Below, piece after piece: positions 1 to 5,454 of a stretch of 5,454 nt of DNA. A model generated the notes under the pieces. It did no database searches. It saw only the letters and a program-made list of their open reading frames with translations, and had not been told where the DNA came from. Source of the stretch: Clostridiales bacterium (lineage in GTDB: Bacteria > Bacillota > Clostridia > UBA8921). The stretch lies in NCBI GenBank assembly GCA_003535395.1, contig DOHE01000300.1, forward strand, positions 1 to 5,454, given 5' to 3'. Position 1 is the first letter of the stretch. Each line of letters opens with the position of its first letter. Made by a program: the position numbers and the translations under genes.

Positions 1-879
1 GCTTGCCTTGCAGCAATTCGTATGGCAGATGATATGGGTGACGGACAATACCGGCAGGAGCTGCAGGATATATATGATCTCGGCATTCGTTCCTTTGAAA
101 AAAAATTATGGAATGGGGAATATTATAACCTTTGGTCTGACGGATCTGTAAAAGATGAATGCTGTATGACAGACCAGATCAGTGGGGAATGGTTTGCCCG
201 ATTAGTCGGATCCGGCGGTTTCCTTTCGGATGAACGGACAGCGGTCGTATTGAAAAATATTTTTAAATACAATTATTCGAAAGAATATGGATTGATGAAC
301 GGCTCTTATCCGAAGGGAAGAAAGCCAAGACATTCTACTTACCTGAATGCCCAGGCGATGGCCACATGGACTGGAATTGAATATGCTTTTGCCTCGGCGA
401 TGATCGGAAGTGGTTTCGTTTCTGAGGCAACGGAGATCATTCGTAATGTAGAAGACCGCTACAGGCGCGCAGGACGGATCTGGAACCATATCGAATGCGG
501 GCAGCACTATTACAGGGCAATGTCCAGCTGGTGCACACTGCTTGCGATTACTGGTTTTCAGGTCGATGTTCCCCGGAAGACCGTACGATTCGCTCCAGCG
601 ATGGACGGGGAGGTATGGCGTGCTCCCTGGTATGCCTGCAGTGGATGGGGCATCATGCTTCGGACACAGGATGCCATTGAGATCACATGCATTGACGGCA
701 CCCTGGAGTTCGAGAAAATCGTCCTGGCGATACCTGGAACCTGCGATCCTAAATTTTTATTTGATGACATCCAGCTTAAGGGGGTAACGACCATCATTAA
801 AAAAGACGAATGGGTCATCTCGCTGGAGGAATGCCTGTGCATCAGGGAAGGCCAGCGTGTCGTTTGCAGGATCGGCTGA
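1..879 (+). CDS. GH116-family glycosidase (GBA2/beta-glucosidase-like), C-terminal part
   Basis: This is the 3' part of a gene whose frame is already open at base 1; 292 residues remain and the stop is TGA at 877-879. It matches the C-terminal half of the GH116 (alpha/alpha)6 catalytic domain. Seen, numbering from base 1: MTDQISGEWF at residues 56-65, the counterpart of the family motif ADQ.xGQW, in which D58 would be the acid/base (D593 in the Thermoanaerobacterium enzyme, D677 in human GBA2); TWTGIEYAFA from 122; ECGQHYYRAMSSW from E165, which lines the sugar pocket in the family; and GWG at 215-217 in the C-terminal beta region. The nucleophile Glu should lie about 150 residues upstream, outside the window. 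The family are retaining enzymes acting on beta-glucosides, beta-xylosides or N-acetylglucosaminides, so the exact substrate is open. Localisation cannot be judged without the N terminus. The gene converges on the AraC gene; no terminator hairpin is visible after the stop. Confidence 0.87.
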   Translation, partial: ACLAAIRMADDMGDGQYRQELQDIYDLGIRSFEKKLWNGEYYNLWSDGSVKDECCMTDQISGEWFARLVGSGGFLSDERTAVVLKNIFKYNYSKEYGLMNGSYPKGRKPRHSTYLNAQAMATWTGIEYAFASAMIGSGFVSEATEIIRNVEDRYRRAGRIWNHIECGQHYYRAMSSWCTLLAITGFQVDVPRKTVRFAPAMDGEVWRAPWYACSGWGIMLRTQDAIEITCIDGTLEFEKIVLAIPGTCDPKFLFDDIQLKGVTTIIKKDEWVISLEECLCIREGQRVVCRIG

Positions 880-909
880 CATGGGTGTAGAACGGGCTCA
901 AAGCGGATA

Positions 910-1839
910 TTATTTTAAGCGCCTGTTTTGCCTGCGATGGACATCATACTCAAACAGCTGGGCTGTGGCCGCGGCATGCTGATTCCCGGCCCGATGCTGT
1001 ATCCTGTACTGGCTGGGAGTGGTTCTGAATTTGCGCTTGAACAGGCGGATGAAATAGTTGGCGTTCTTAAAACCGCATTTCCGGCAAATGAAAGCGACAG
1101 GTGAATTGGTTTCAAGGAGGAGCGACTCGGCGACCTTCAGACGATAAGTATTCAGGTATTGAATCGGTGTAGTGCCGATATCCCGCTTGAAAAGCTTGAT
1201 GATATAATTGGCCGATACCCCGGCATATTCTGACAGCAGGGTAAGATCAAGGGATTCCTGGTACCTGGCCTGGAAAATGTCGATGCAGTGCTGCAGGACA
1301 TCTATTTTCTTACTCTTCAGGCTTCTTTCTTCCAGGTAGTTTTGGAGGTGCATCAAAAAAGAAAATGCATGCAGTGAATTCATAAAAATATCTGGCTGGT
1401 ATTTTGCCAGAGCTTTTGAATAAAGCTTATTCAGGTACTTGATCACCGGAGATTCCTGAGGGAGGGAGATCACCCTTCCAAAAGCATCCACGATCCTGTT
1501 CCAATAGTGGAGCGAAGCCATACTCAATGAAATATACATGAATTCCCAGCAGGGCGAAGAGGGAGGCAGCCAGTACCGGCAGGGGCCAGGGGCCTCAACA
1601 AGGAAAGCGTCTCCTGGTTTGATTTTATGTACCTCACCGTTGACATCAAGCATTCCTTCACCGGAGATTGTGTATTGGAAGACACAATAGTTGAGATTTT
1701 TTTTCCTGCAATTATAATCATACAGATCATCAGGATCATAAACCCGCTTTTCCCAGCCGATGGAATTAATGATTGGATATTCCGGATATGATTTGGAATT
1801 TTCATAGCGATAAATAAATGATTTTAATTTTTTAACCAT
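910..1839 (-). CDS. AraC-family transcriptional regulator (cupin sensor plus double HTH)
   Basis: A 309-residue regulator, a normal length for AraC proteins with an N-terminal cupin sensor. Residues about 45-100 form the cupin-like ligand domain, with the strand-rich segment VFQYTISGEGML and the KPGDAFLVEAPG turn. Residues about 188-280 carry the two helix-turn-helix units: the first around LSEYAGVSANYIIKLFK (202-218), the second around CGFKNANYFIRLFKRKF (255-271), closed by the usual TTPSQYR. The ATG at 1839 is chosen because GGGAGAG lies 8 nt upstream. The in-frame TTG at 1869 would lie at or upstream of the predicted transcription start. The last 30 residues after the HTH are a basic tail (HRRQNRRLK end) longer than is typical. 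The gene is divergent from the sulfatase operon, so it probably activates that operon in response to a sugar; the ligand is unknown. It could also control the GH116 gene, but that promoter is not in the window. Confidence 0.93.
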   Translation of the reverse strand: MVKKLKSFIYRYENSKSYPEYPIINSIGWEKRVYDPDDLYDYNCRKKNLNYCVFQYTISGEGMLDVNGEVHKIKPGDAFLVEAPGPCRYWLPPSSPCWEFMYISLSMASLHYWNRIVDAFGRVISLPQESPVIKYLNKLYSKALAKYQPDIFMNSLHAFSFLMHLQNYLEERSLKSKKIDVLQHCIDIFQARYQESLDLTLLSEYAGVSANYIIKLFKRDIGTTPIQYLNTYRLKVAESLLLETNSPVAFICRKCGFKNANYFIRLFKRKFRTTPSQYRIQHRAGNQHAAATAQLFEYDVHRRQNRRLK

Positions 1840-1847
1840 TATTTTAT

Positions 1848-1854
1848 CTCTCCC
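1848..1854 (-). promoter_or_regulatory. Ribosome binding site of the AraC gene
   Basis: Read on the minus strand the sequence is GGGAGAG, followed by 8 nt (ATAAAATA with no structure) and then ATG at 1839. This decides the start: the longer TTG-initiated form has no such site in front of it. Confidence 0.75.
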
Positions 1855-1871
1855 GGCTGCAGTATACAAAA

Positions 1872-1900
1872 ATTATAGCATCAGGATCGGGATTTGGCAA
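1872..1900 (-). promoter_or_regulatory. Promoter of the AraC gene (sigma-A type, extended -10)
   Basis: On the minus strand a -35 box TTGCCA (1900-1895, five of six matches to TTGACA) is followed by exactly 17 bp and a perfect -10 box TATAAT (1877-1872). TGC directly before the -10 makes it an extended -10 (TGnTATAAT). Transcription should start near the A at about 1865, giving a leader of roughly 26 nt that includes the GGGAGAG site. The near-consensus form suggests the regulator is made constitutively, unless its own product represses it. Confidence 0.8.
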
Positions 1901-1909
1901 CTCAGGCAA

Positions 1910-1924
1910 GCCGGCATGCCCGGC
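1910..1924. repeat. Short inverted repeat upstream of the AraC promoter
   Basis: GCCGG (1910-1914) and CCGGC (1920-1924) form 5-bp arms around CATGC, about 10 bp upstream of the AraC -35 box. It could be a protein binding site, but arms this short occur by chance and no run of T follows, so it is not a terminator. Confidence 0.25.
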
Positions 1925-2081
1925 ACACGGAGGGACCGGTTTGCGACGGAGGCAGATGGAATGATACAAAATGTGCATACAGAAAGAAATCAAAGCTGCC
2001 GCAGCCCAAATCAATGGTGGATACCATGCAGGGAGAAAGATATAAGCGCCATTGCATCAGCATTCTGCAAAAGCAGCACGC

Positions 2082-2111
2082 GTTACATAATGCCGTAATT
2101 GTAACATAATG
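2082..2111. repeat. Direct repeat GTwACATAATG, possible AraC operator
   Basis: GTTACATAATG (2082-2092) and GTAACATAATG (2101-2111) agree at 10 of 11 positions and start 19 bp apart, close to two helical turns. AraC proteins usually bind two such half-sites in direct orientation on one face of the helix. The repeat lies roughly 60-90 bp upstream of the expected sulfatase transcription start, where an activator would sit. Parts of the same stretch also form an inverted pair GTTACA/TGTAAC with a 12-nt spacer. The operator role is inference. Confidence 0.4.
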
Positions 2112-2136
2112 TTCTATCTTTGGCGGAAACTTCTTC

Positions 2137-2170
2137 TTGTTTCCCAGTAAGCACGAAATTATTATATAAT
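2137..2170 (+). promoter_or_regulatory. Candidate promoter of the sulfatase operon
   Basis: A perfect TATAAT stands at 2165-2170, but no -35 box lies 16-18 bp upstream of it. An alternative pairs TTGTTT (2137-2142) with TATTAT (2160-2165) over 17 bp. Either would start transcription near 2172-2177, about 40-45 nt before the GTG. The AT-rich surroundings make chance -10 matches likely. A poor -35 would fit a promoter that depends on an activator such as the divergent AraC protein. Confidence 0.4.
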
Positions 2171-2202
2171 TATTCATAATAGAAATTACTTTTTTGGAAT
2201 AT

Positions 2203-2210
2203 GGAAGGGA
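2203..2210 (+). promoter_or_regulatory. Ribosome binding site of the sulfatase gene
   Basis: GGAAGGGA is followed by 7 nt and then GTG at 2218. It favours this GTG over the in-frame TTG codons at 2194 and 2212: the first precedes the site and the second is only one base beyond it. Confidence 0.7.
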
Positions 2211-2217
2211 TTTGAAC

Positions 2218-3804
2218 GTGAATAATTGCGATAATATCCATTCAGGCTCATTTCGGAAACCGAATATCCTGGTCTTCATGGCCGACCACTATCGCGGGGA
2301 CATGGCGCCGCCCTATGACCGTGCCTATACTCCCAACTTAGACCGGATCGCTGCATCCGGAACCACATTTTCCAGGGTCTATTGTACCGCCCCGCACTGC
2401 TGTCCGGCCCGGGCTTCTTTCTTCACCGGACTGTTCCCTTCGCGGCACGGAGTATGGAACAATGTGGGAGTAGCCAACGCACTTTCCCATGGCCTCAATG
2501 ACGGGGTCCGGATGTGGAGCGATGATTTGCTGGAAGCCGGATACAGGCTGATATATTCCGGAAAATGGCATGTCAGCATGGAGGAATCCCCGGAAGACCG
2601 GGGCTGGGAGATGACATCCAAAAATCCTGCACCCTCCAGAAAACCTTTCCATGTTCCCTTTACTGAAGACTGGAAGGTCTATTCCCGGGATCCAGGGACC
2701 CTGGATACGGAGGAGCCGGCAGTCCTCCGCCGGCCGGGGCAGATTTTGCGGCCGGGGTATCCGAAATATACATTATACGGGACTTTGGATCATACCGGCA
2801 AAGGCTGCCTGGAATCGACTTCCAGACATGCCATGATCGTGAGACACGACGAGCAGGTGATCGCGCAGGCGTTATCGGCGATCCGATCCCGAGGGGAGGA
2901 TTCCCGGCCCTGGTGCCATTTCGTTGGCACCCTGGGCCCGCATGACCCTTATTGGGTGCCTTCGGAATTCCTTGACCTGTATGATCCGAAAAAAATCAAG
3001 CTTCCGGACAGTTTCTCCGATACGATGGCAGACAAGCCCAACCTTTACAGGCGTACCCGATCCCGTTTCGATCAGTTGAGGCCTGAGGAACATCGGGAGG
3101 CACTGCAGCATTATCTGGCCTTCTGCAGTTACGAAGACCATTTGTTCGGAAAAATCCTGGATGCCCTGAAGGAACAGGGAGAACTGGATGACACGCTGGT
3201 CATTTTCACTTCGGACCATGGAGATTACGCCGGGGACCACGGATTATGGGCCAAGGGCCTGCCGTGTTTCCAGGGGGCCTACCATATACCGCTGGTGATG
3301 CGGTGGCCTGAAGGGATCCCTGCTGCAGGGAAAATTGTGGACCGGATGGTTTCACAAGTGGACTTTGCGCCAACATTGCTGGATCTGCTGGGATTACCCG
3401 GCCGGACGGAGTATACCGGCAGAAGTCTGCTCCCCTGGATGAAGTCTGCTTCGGCCGCCGGTGCGACGGTGGATACAGCATGGGATGCACCAGAGGAGAT
3501 TTACACCCAAACCAACGGGAATGAACTGTACGGCATCCAGCGGTCGGTAATGACCCGGGAATGGAAATATGTATACAATGGCTTCGATTTCGACGAACTG
3601 TATGATTTGCGAAAGGATCCGGGAGAAAGGGTCAATCTGGCAGGGGATCCGAAATACGGGGAAACTGTAAAAGACCTGATGTCCCGGATCTGGAGATTTG
3701 CATATGAAAATGGGGATACATGCGTCAACCACTATGTCATGGTTTCCCTGGCACCTTACGGACCCGGGATCATTTTTCAGGATGGGGAGCGGAATGGAAC
3801 GTGA
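2218..3804 (+). CDS. Type I (formylglycine-dependent) sulfatase, probably cytoplasmic
   Basis: A 528-residue S1-type sulfatase, full length for the family. It hydrolyses sulfate esters, probably from a sugar. Seen, numbering from the GTG: PNILVFMADHYRGD from residue 15, with D23 as a metal ligand and His where a second Asp, Asn or Gln is usual; C61-C-P-A-R65 followed by TG at 70-71, the CxPxR signature whose first Cys is oxidised to formylglycine; GKWH with K116 and H118; GPHDP with H242; TSDHGDYAGDHGLWAKG with D333 and H334 as metal ligands and K346; and the C-terminal YDLRKDPGERVNLAGDP from Y462. There is no signal peptide or membrane segment, so it should act in the cytoplasm on imported sulfated sugars. 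A Cys-type site needs a maturase (anSME or FGE), and none is in the window. The GTG start is set by GGAAGGGA at 2203-2210. Its stop overlaps the next gene (GTGA). Phosphatase or phosphonate-hydrolase relatives share the fold, but the whole pattern favours a sulfatase. Confidence 0.93.
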   Translation: MNNCDNIHSGSFRKPNILVFMADHYRGDMAPPYDRAYTPNLDRIAASGTTFSRVYCTAPHCCPARASFFTGLFPSRHGVWNNVGVANALSHGLNDGVRMWSDDLLEAGYRLIYSGKWHVSMEESPEDRGWEMTSKNPAPSRKPFHVPFTEDWKVYSRDPGTLDTEEPAVLRRPGQILRPGYPKYTLYGTLDHTGKGCLESTSRHAMIVRHDEQVIAQALSAIRSRGEDSRPWCHFVGTLGPHDPYWVPSEFLDLYDPKKIKLPDSFSDTMADKPNLYRRTRSRFDQLRPEEHREALQHYLAFCSYEDHLFGKILDALKEQGELDDTLVIFTSDHGDYAGDHGLWAKGLPCFQGAYHIPLVMRWPEGIPAAGKIVDRMVSQVDFAPTLLDLLGLPGRTEYTGRSLLPWMKSASAAGATVDTAWDAPEEIYTQTNGNELYGIQRSVMTREWKYVYNGFDFDELYDLRKDPGERVNLAGDPKYGETVKDLMSRIWRFAYENGDTCVNHYVMVSLAPYGPGIIFQDGERNGT

Positions 3805-5454
3805 AGGATTCAAAATGGTTTGCAGCTGCAATCATAATGGTGATCCTGTGTATGCTATCCGCGGCTGCTGGCCTGACAGTATCACTGCTCCGATCCAGAA
3901 GCGCCGGACGGCAGGAGGGTTCCGCTATGAAATTTGTGGATCATATTGACCAGGAAGAGATCCTTCCTGTGAACAATTATCGGAGCAGCTACCAGCCCGC
4001 TGCTTCCGAATGCAGTAATATCCGTGTGGTCCTGAACGGCATTGCCCTGAATTTGAACGTTTTTCCTGTCATAAAAGCGGACACAGTCTACCTTCCGGCG
4101 TTTGAAATTCTAAAAGCGATCGGTCTTGAGGCGAAACTCCGGGGGGCACATGCCATCACGATCGGCGGGCAGGAATACGAGCTGCCGGATTCGGTGCTTA
4201 TGAAAAATAAAACAATGTTCCTGCCGCTGGATTTTTTCGCCCAAGTCTGCAAATGCAGGGTACAGTGGCTCGAAAAGTCCAGAACAGCTGTCATTACAAC
4301 GGAAGATATTGCGGCACGGCCACAGGAAAGGATACCGGAGTCTTATCCAAGGATCCAGGCCTTTCTGTTGAATCAGACAGGTCTGACAGATGAGCAGAAG
4401 GCGCTTCTTGGATATGTGGATATCAACCATGTATCCACATGGGAGGGGCCCTGGCCGTTCCGCCCGGGGATCCCAACAATTTTGCACAGCGTGTATTTTG
4501 CAGTTTCCAAGGAAGCGGTTTCCTACTTTACTGATGTCCAGAAGGAACTGTGGCCCGGGCATTGGAATCTGCTGGCCGGATCCAGGATCGGCAATGACCT
4601 TTCGGATAATGAAACCCAATCCGTGATCCAGGTCAGTGATACCTCCCTTTTTTCATATGAACCCTCCGGCAGTGGTGTTGTGGATGATGTGCTGATCTAT
4701 GCACTGGATGATGAAGGCAAACCGGTGTGGGAGCATTCTGAACATGCCACCGTCACCGGGATCGATCCCAAAGGCGGCACCATCACAGTCAAACGGAACA
4801 CCTTTCCCCTGGGCCAGTACGCGAACCAGTCCCGGGATTTCGCTGCCGGAAAAGCAGTCGTGGCACCCCATGCAAGAACCTTGTTGAGCCAGGCAGGAAT
4901 CAATAAATATTGGGCAGTCAACCTGTCTCTTTATTCTCCTGCAGATCCTCAGGGCAGGAAGGGCTATGAAGCCCTTTCGGATATCCTGCTTTCCTATTTC
5001 CGCAGGAATCCGCGATTTACAGGGATCGAATGGGATACAGGGGGATGGATCGGGGATGCAGCAGGGACCAATGGAAAAAACAGGGCTTCCGATATCGACA
5101 ATGATTTGGTGCCGGACTACAGGCAGGTCCAGGAGGATGACAAGTTCATCCCAGCCTGGGGGCTGGGCGCGATGCTTCTCAGCAAGCGTCTTGCCGAAGG
5201 ACTGGGTGACAGGTTCATTATCCAGGGGGACTGGGGAGCCAGTATCTATAATGCCTGGCGGGGTCTGGTCTTCGGCAGCGGGATCGAGATCGAGGGGAAT
5301 GTGACCCGGATCTCCAGCGGCGAGGATGATGTGGACCAGGTCCAATCCGGCCTTGAACTGAAAAGCTACTTTTACAGGATGAAGTTTGCCAGTGAAAATT
5401 CGATCAATCCATTGAAAACAAGTTATCACTATGTCAAGGCACCGACTGAGACCT
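3801..5454 (+). CDS. Membrane-anchored protein: copper-amine-oxidase-N-like domain plus putative glycosidase-like domain (3' end missing)
   Basis: The frame is open from GTG at 3801 to the window edge (551 codons, no stop). The GTG overlaps the sulfatase TGA by 4 bp, suggesting translational coupling; GGGGAG at 3784-3789 is a somewhat distant ribosome site. Residues about 6-30 are a hydrophobic segment after a Lys-containing start, a signal peptide or anchor with no lipobox. Residues 74-165 match the copper-amine-oxidase N-terminal-like domain: VVLNGIALNL, VYLPAFEILKAIGLEA, then MFLPLDFFAQV and the closing W-x-x-x-S-R-T-A-V-I. Despite the name, such domains are usually wall-binding or stalk modules. 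The rest is not firmly recognised. FTGIEWDTGGW (E410, D412), DIDNDLVPDY (431-440), FIIQGDWG (D477) and GIEIEG (E496, E498) recall hypothetical TIM-barrel glycosidase families of the GHL15 kind, with acidic residues at strand ends. Function is inferred: a surface protein acting on the same glycan as the sulfatase and GH116 enzyme. The gene is certain; the activity is not. Confidence 0.85.
   Translation, partial: MKDSKWFAAAIIMVILCMLSAAAGLTVSLLRSRSAGRQEGSAMKFVDHIDQEEILPVNNYRSSYQPAASECSNIRVVLNGIALNLNVFPVIKADTVYLPAFEILKAIGLEAKLRGAHAITIGGQEYELPDSVLMKNKTMFLPLDFFAQVCKCRVQWLEKSRTAVITTEDIAARPQERIPESYPRIQAFLLNQTGLTDEQKALLGYVDINHVSTWEGPWPFRPGIPTILHSVYFAVSKEAVSYFTDVQKELWPGHWNLLAGSRIGNDLSDNETQSVIQVSDTSLFSYEPSGSGVVDDVLIYALDDEGKPVWEHSEHATVTGIDPKGGTITVKRNTFPLGQYANQSRDFAAGKAVVAPHARTLLSQAGINKYWAVNLSLYSPADPQGRKGYEALSDILLSYFRRNPRFTGIEWDTGGWIGDAAGTNGKNRASDIDNDLVPDYRQVQEDDKFIPAWGLGAMLLSKRLAEGLGDRFIIQGDWGASIYNAWRGLVFGSGIEIEGNVTRISSGEDDVDQVQSGLELKSYFYRMKFASENSINPLKTSYHYVKAPTET

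Larger units (their letters stand above)
1840..2217. other. Divergent intergenic regulatory region
   Basis: These 378 bp separate the AraC and sulfatase start codons. The left part holds the AraC ribosome binding site and promoter and a short inverted repeat. The middle has mixed composition, with no convincing gene beyond a doubtful 45-codon frame at 1961-2098. The right part (about 2082-2200) turns AT-rich and holds a direct repeat and the sulfatase promoter candidate. No tRNA, riboswitch or terminator was recognised. Other frames crossing this region, including a minus-strand one reaching into the sulfatase gene, look like chance. Confidence 0.75.

Noticed and set aside
880..909. Bidirectional terminator between the convergent GH116 and AraC genes
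   Set aside because: No stem-loop with a T tract can be drawn in the 30-bp gap or just beside it.
1839..1869. TTG start giving a 319-residue AraC protein
   Set aside because: It lies at or upstream of the predicted transcription start and lacks a ribosome binding site; the ATG at 1839 has a good one.
2194..2217. TTG start for the sulfatase
   Set aside because: The purine-rich ribosome site at 2203-2210 lies downstream of this TTG and is ideally spaced for the GTG at 2218.
1902..2279. Minus-strand frame of 125 codons spanning the intergenic region and the start of the sulfatase gene
   Set aside because: It overlaps the coding start of a certain gene on the other strand, contains the regulatory elements of both neighbours, and its product is Cys-rich with no domain pattern.
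4110..4619. Minus-strand frame of 169 codons
   Set aside because: It lies antisense to the copper-amine-oxidase-N-like domain of the downstream gene, with no recognisable features of its own.
4653..5429. Minus-strand frame of 258 codons opposite the last gene
   Set aside because: It is rich in Pro, Gly and Ile in the way typical of an antisense shadow, whereas the plus-strand frame 3801-5454 has a hydrophobic N terminus, a recognisable domain and coupling to the sulfatase gene.
1..5454. CRISPR array, insertion sequence, tRNA or phage genes
   Set aside because: No spaced repeat array, terminal inverted repeats, transposase-like product or tRNA cloverleaf was seen; the window is almost fully accounted for by four genes and one intergenic region.

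Overview
The window looks like a piece of a Bacillota (Firmicutes) chromosome, most likely a Clostridia/Lachnospiraceae- or Paenibacillus-type glycan degrader. The grounds are GTG starts behind purine-rich Shine-Dalgarno sequences, consensus sigma-A-type promoter elements, a cupin-type AraC regulator, and a copper-amine-oxidase-N-like domain of the kind common on the surface of Gram-positive bacteria. Base composition is mixed by eye, with an AT-rich patch upstream of the sulfatase gene. The organism call is inference, not a database match.

Layout: (1) positions 1-879, plus strand, hold the C-terminal 292 residues of a GH116-type glycosidase (GBA2/beta-glucosidase-like); its start lies outside the window. 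(2) Positions 910-1839, minus strand, encode an AraC-family regulator that converges on the glycosidase gene with only 30 bp between the two stop codons. (3) Positions 1840-2217 form a 378-bp divergent intergenic region. It holds a near-consensus promoter for the regulator, a weaker promoter candidate for the rightward genes, and an 11-bp direct repeat that could be an operator. (4) Positions 2218-3804, plus strand, encode a 528-residue type I (formylglycine-dependent) sulfatase with no signal peptide. (5) From 3801 to the window end, plus strand, a long open frame overlaps the sulfatase stop by 4 bp. It encodes a membrane-anchored protein with a copper-amine-oxidase-N-like domain followed by a putative glycosidase-like domain, and it runs off the right edge.

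Taken together, this resembles a small locus for using a sulfated, beta-linked glycan or glycoconjugate. A glycosidase and a sulfatase act on the sugar, an AraC activator sits divergently from the sulfatase operon, and the last gene supplies a cell-surface protein. The substrate cannot be named from the sequence. The last gene is the least familiar part and the best candidate for something undescribed.
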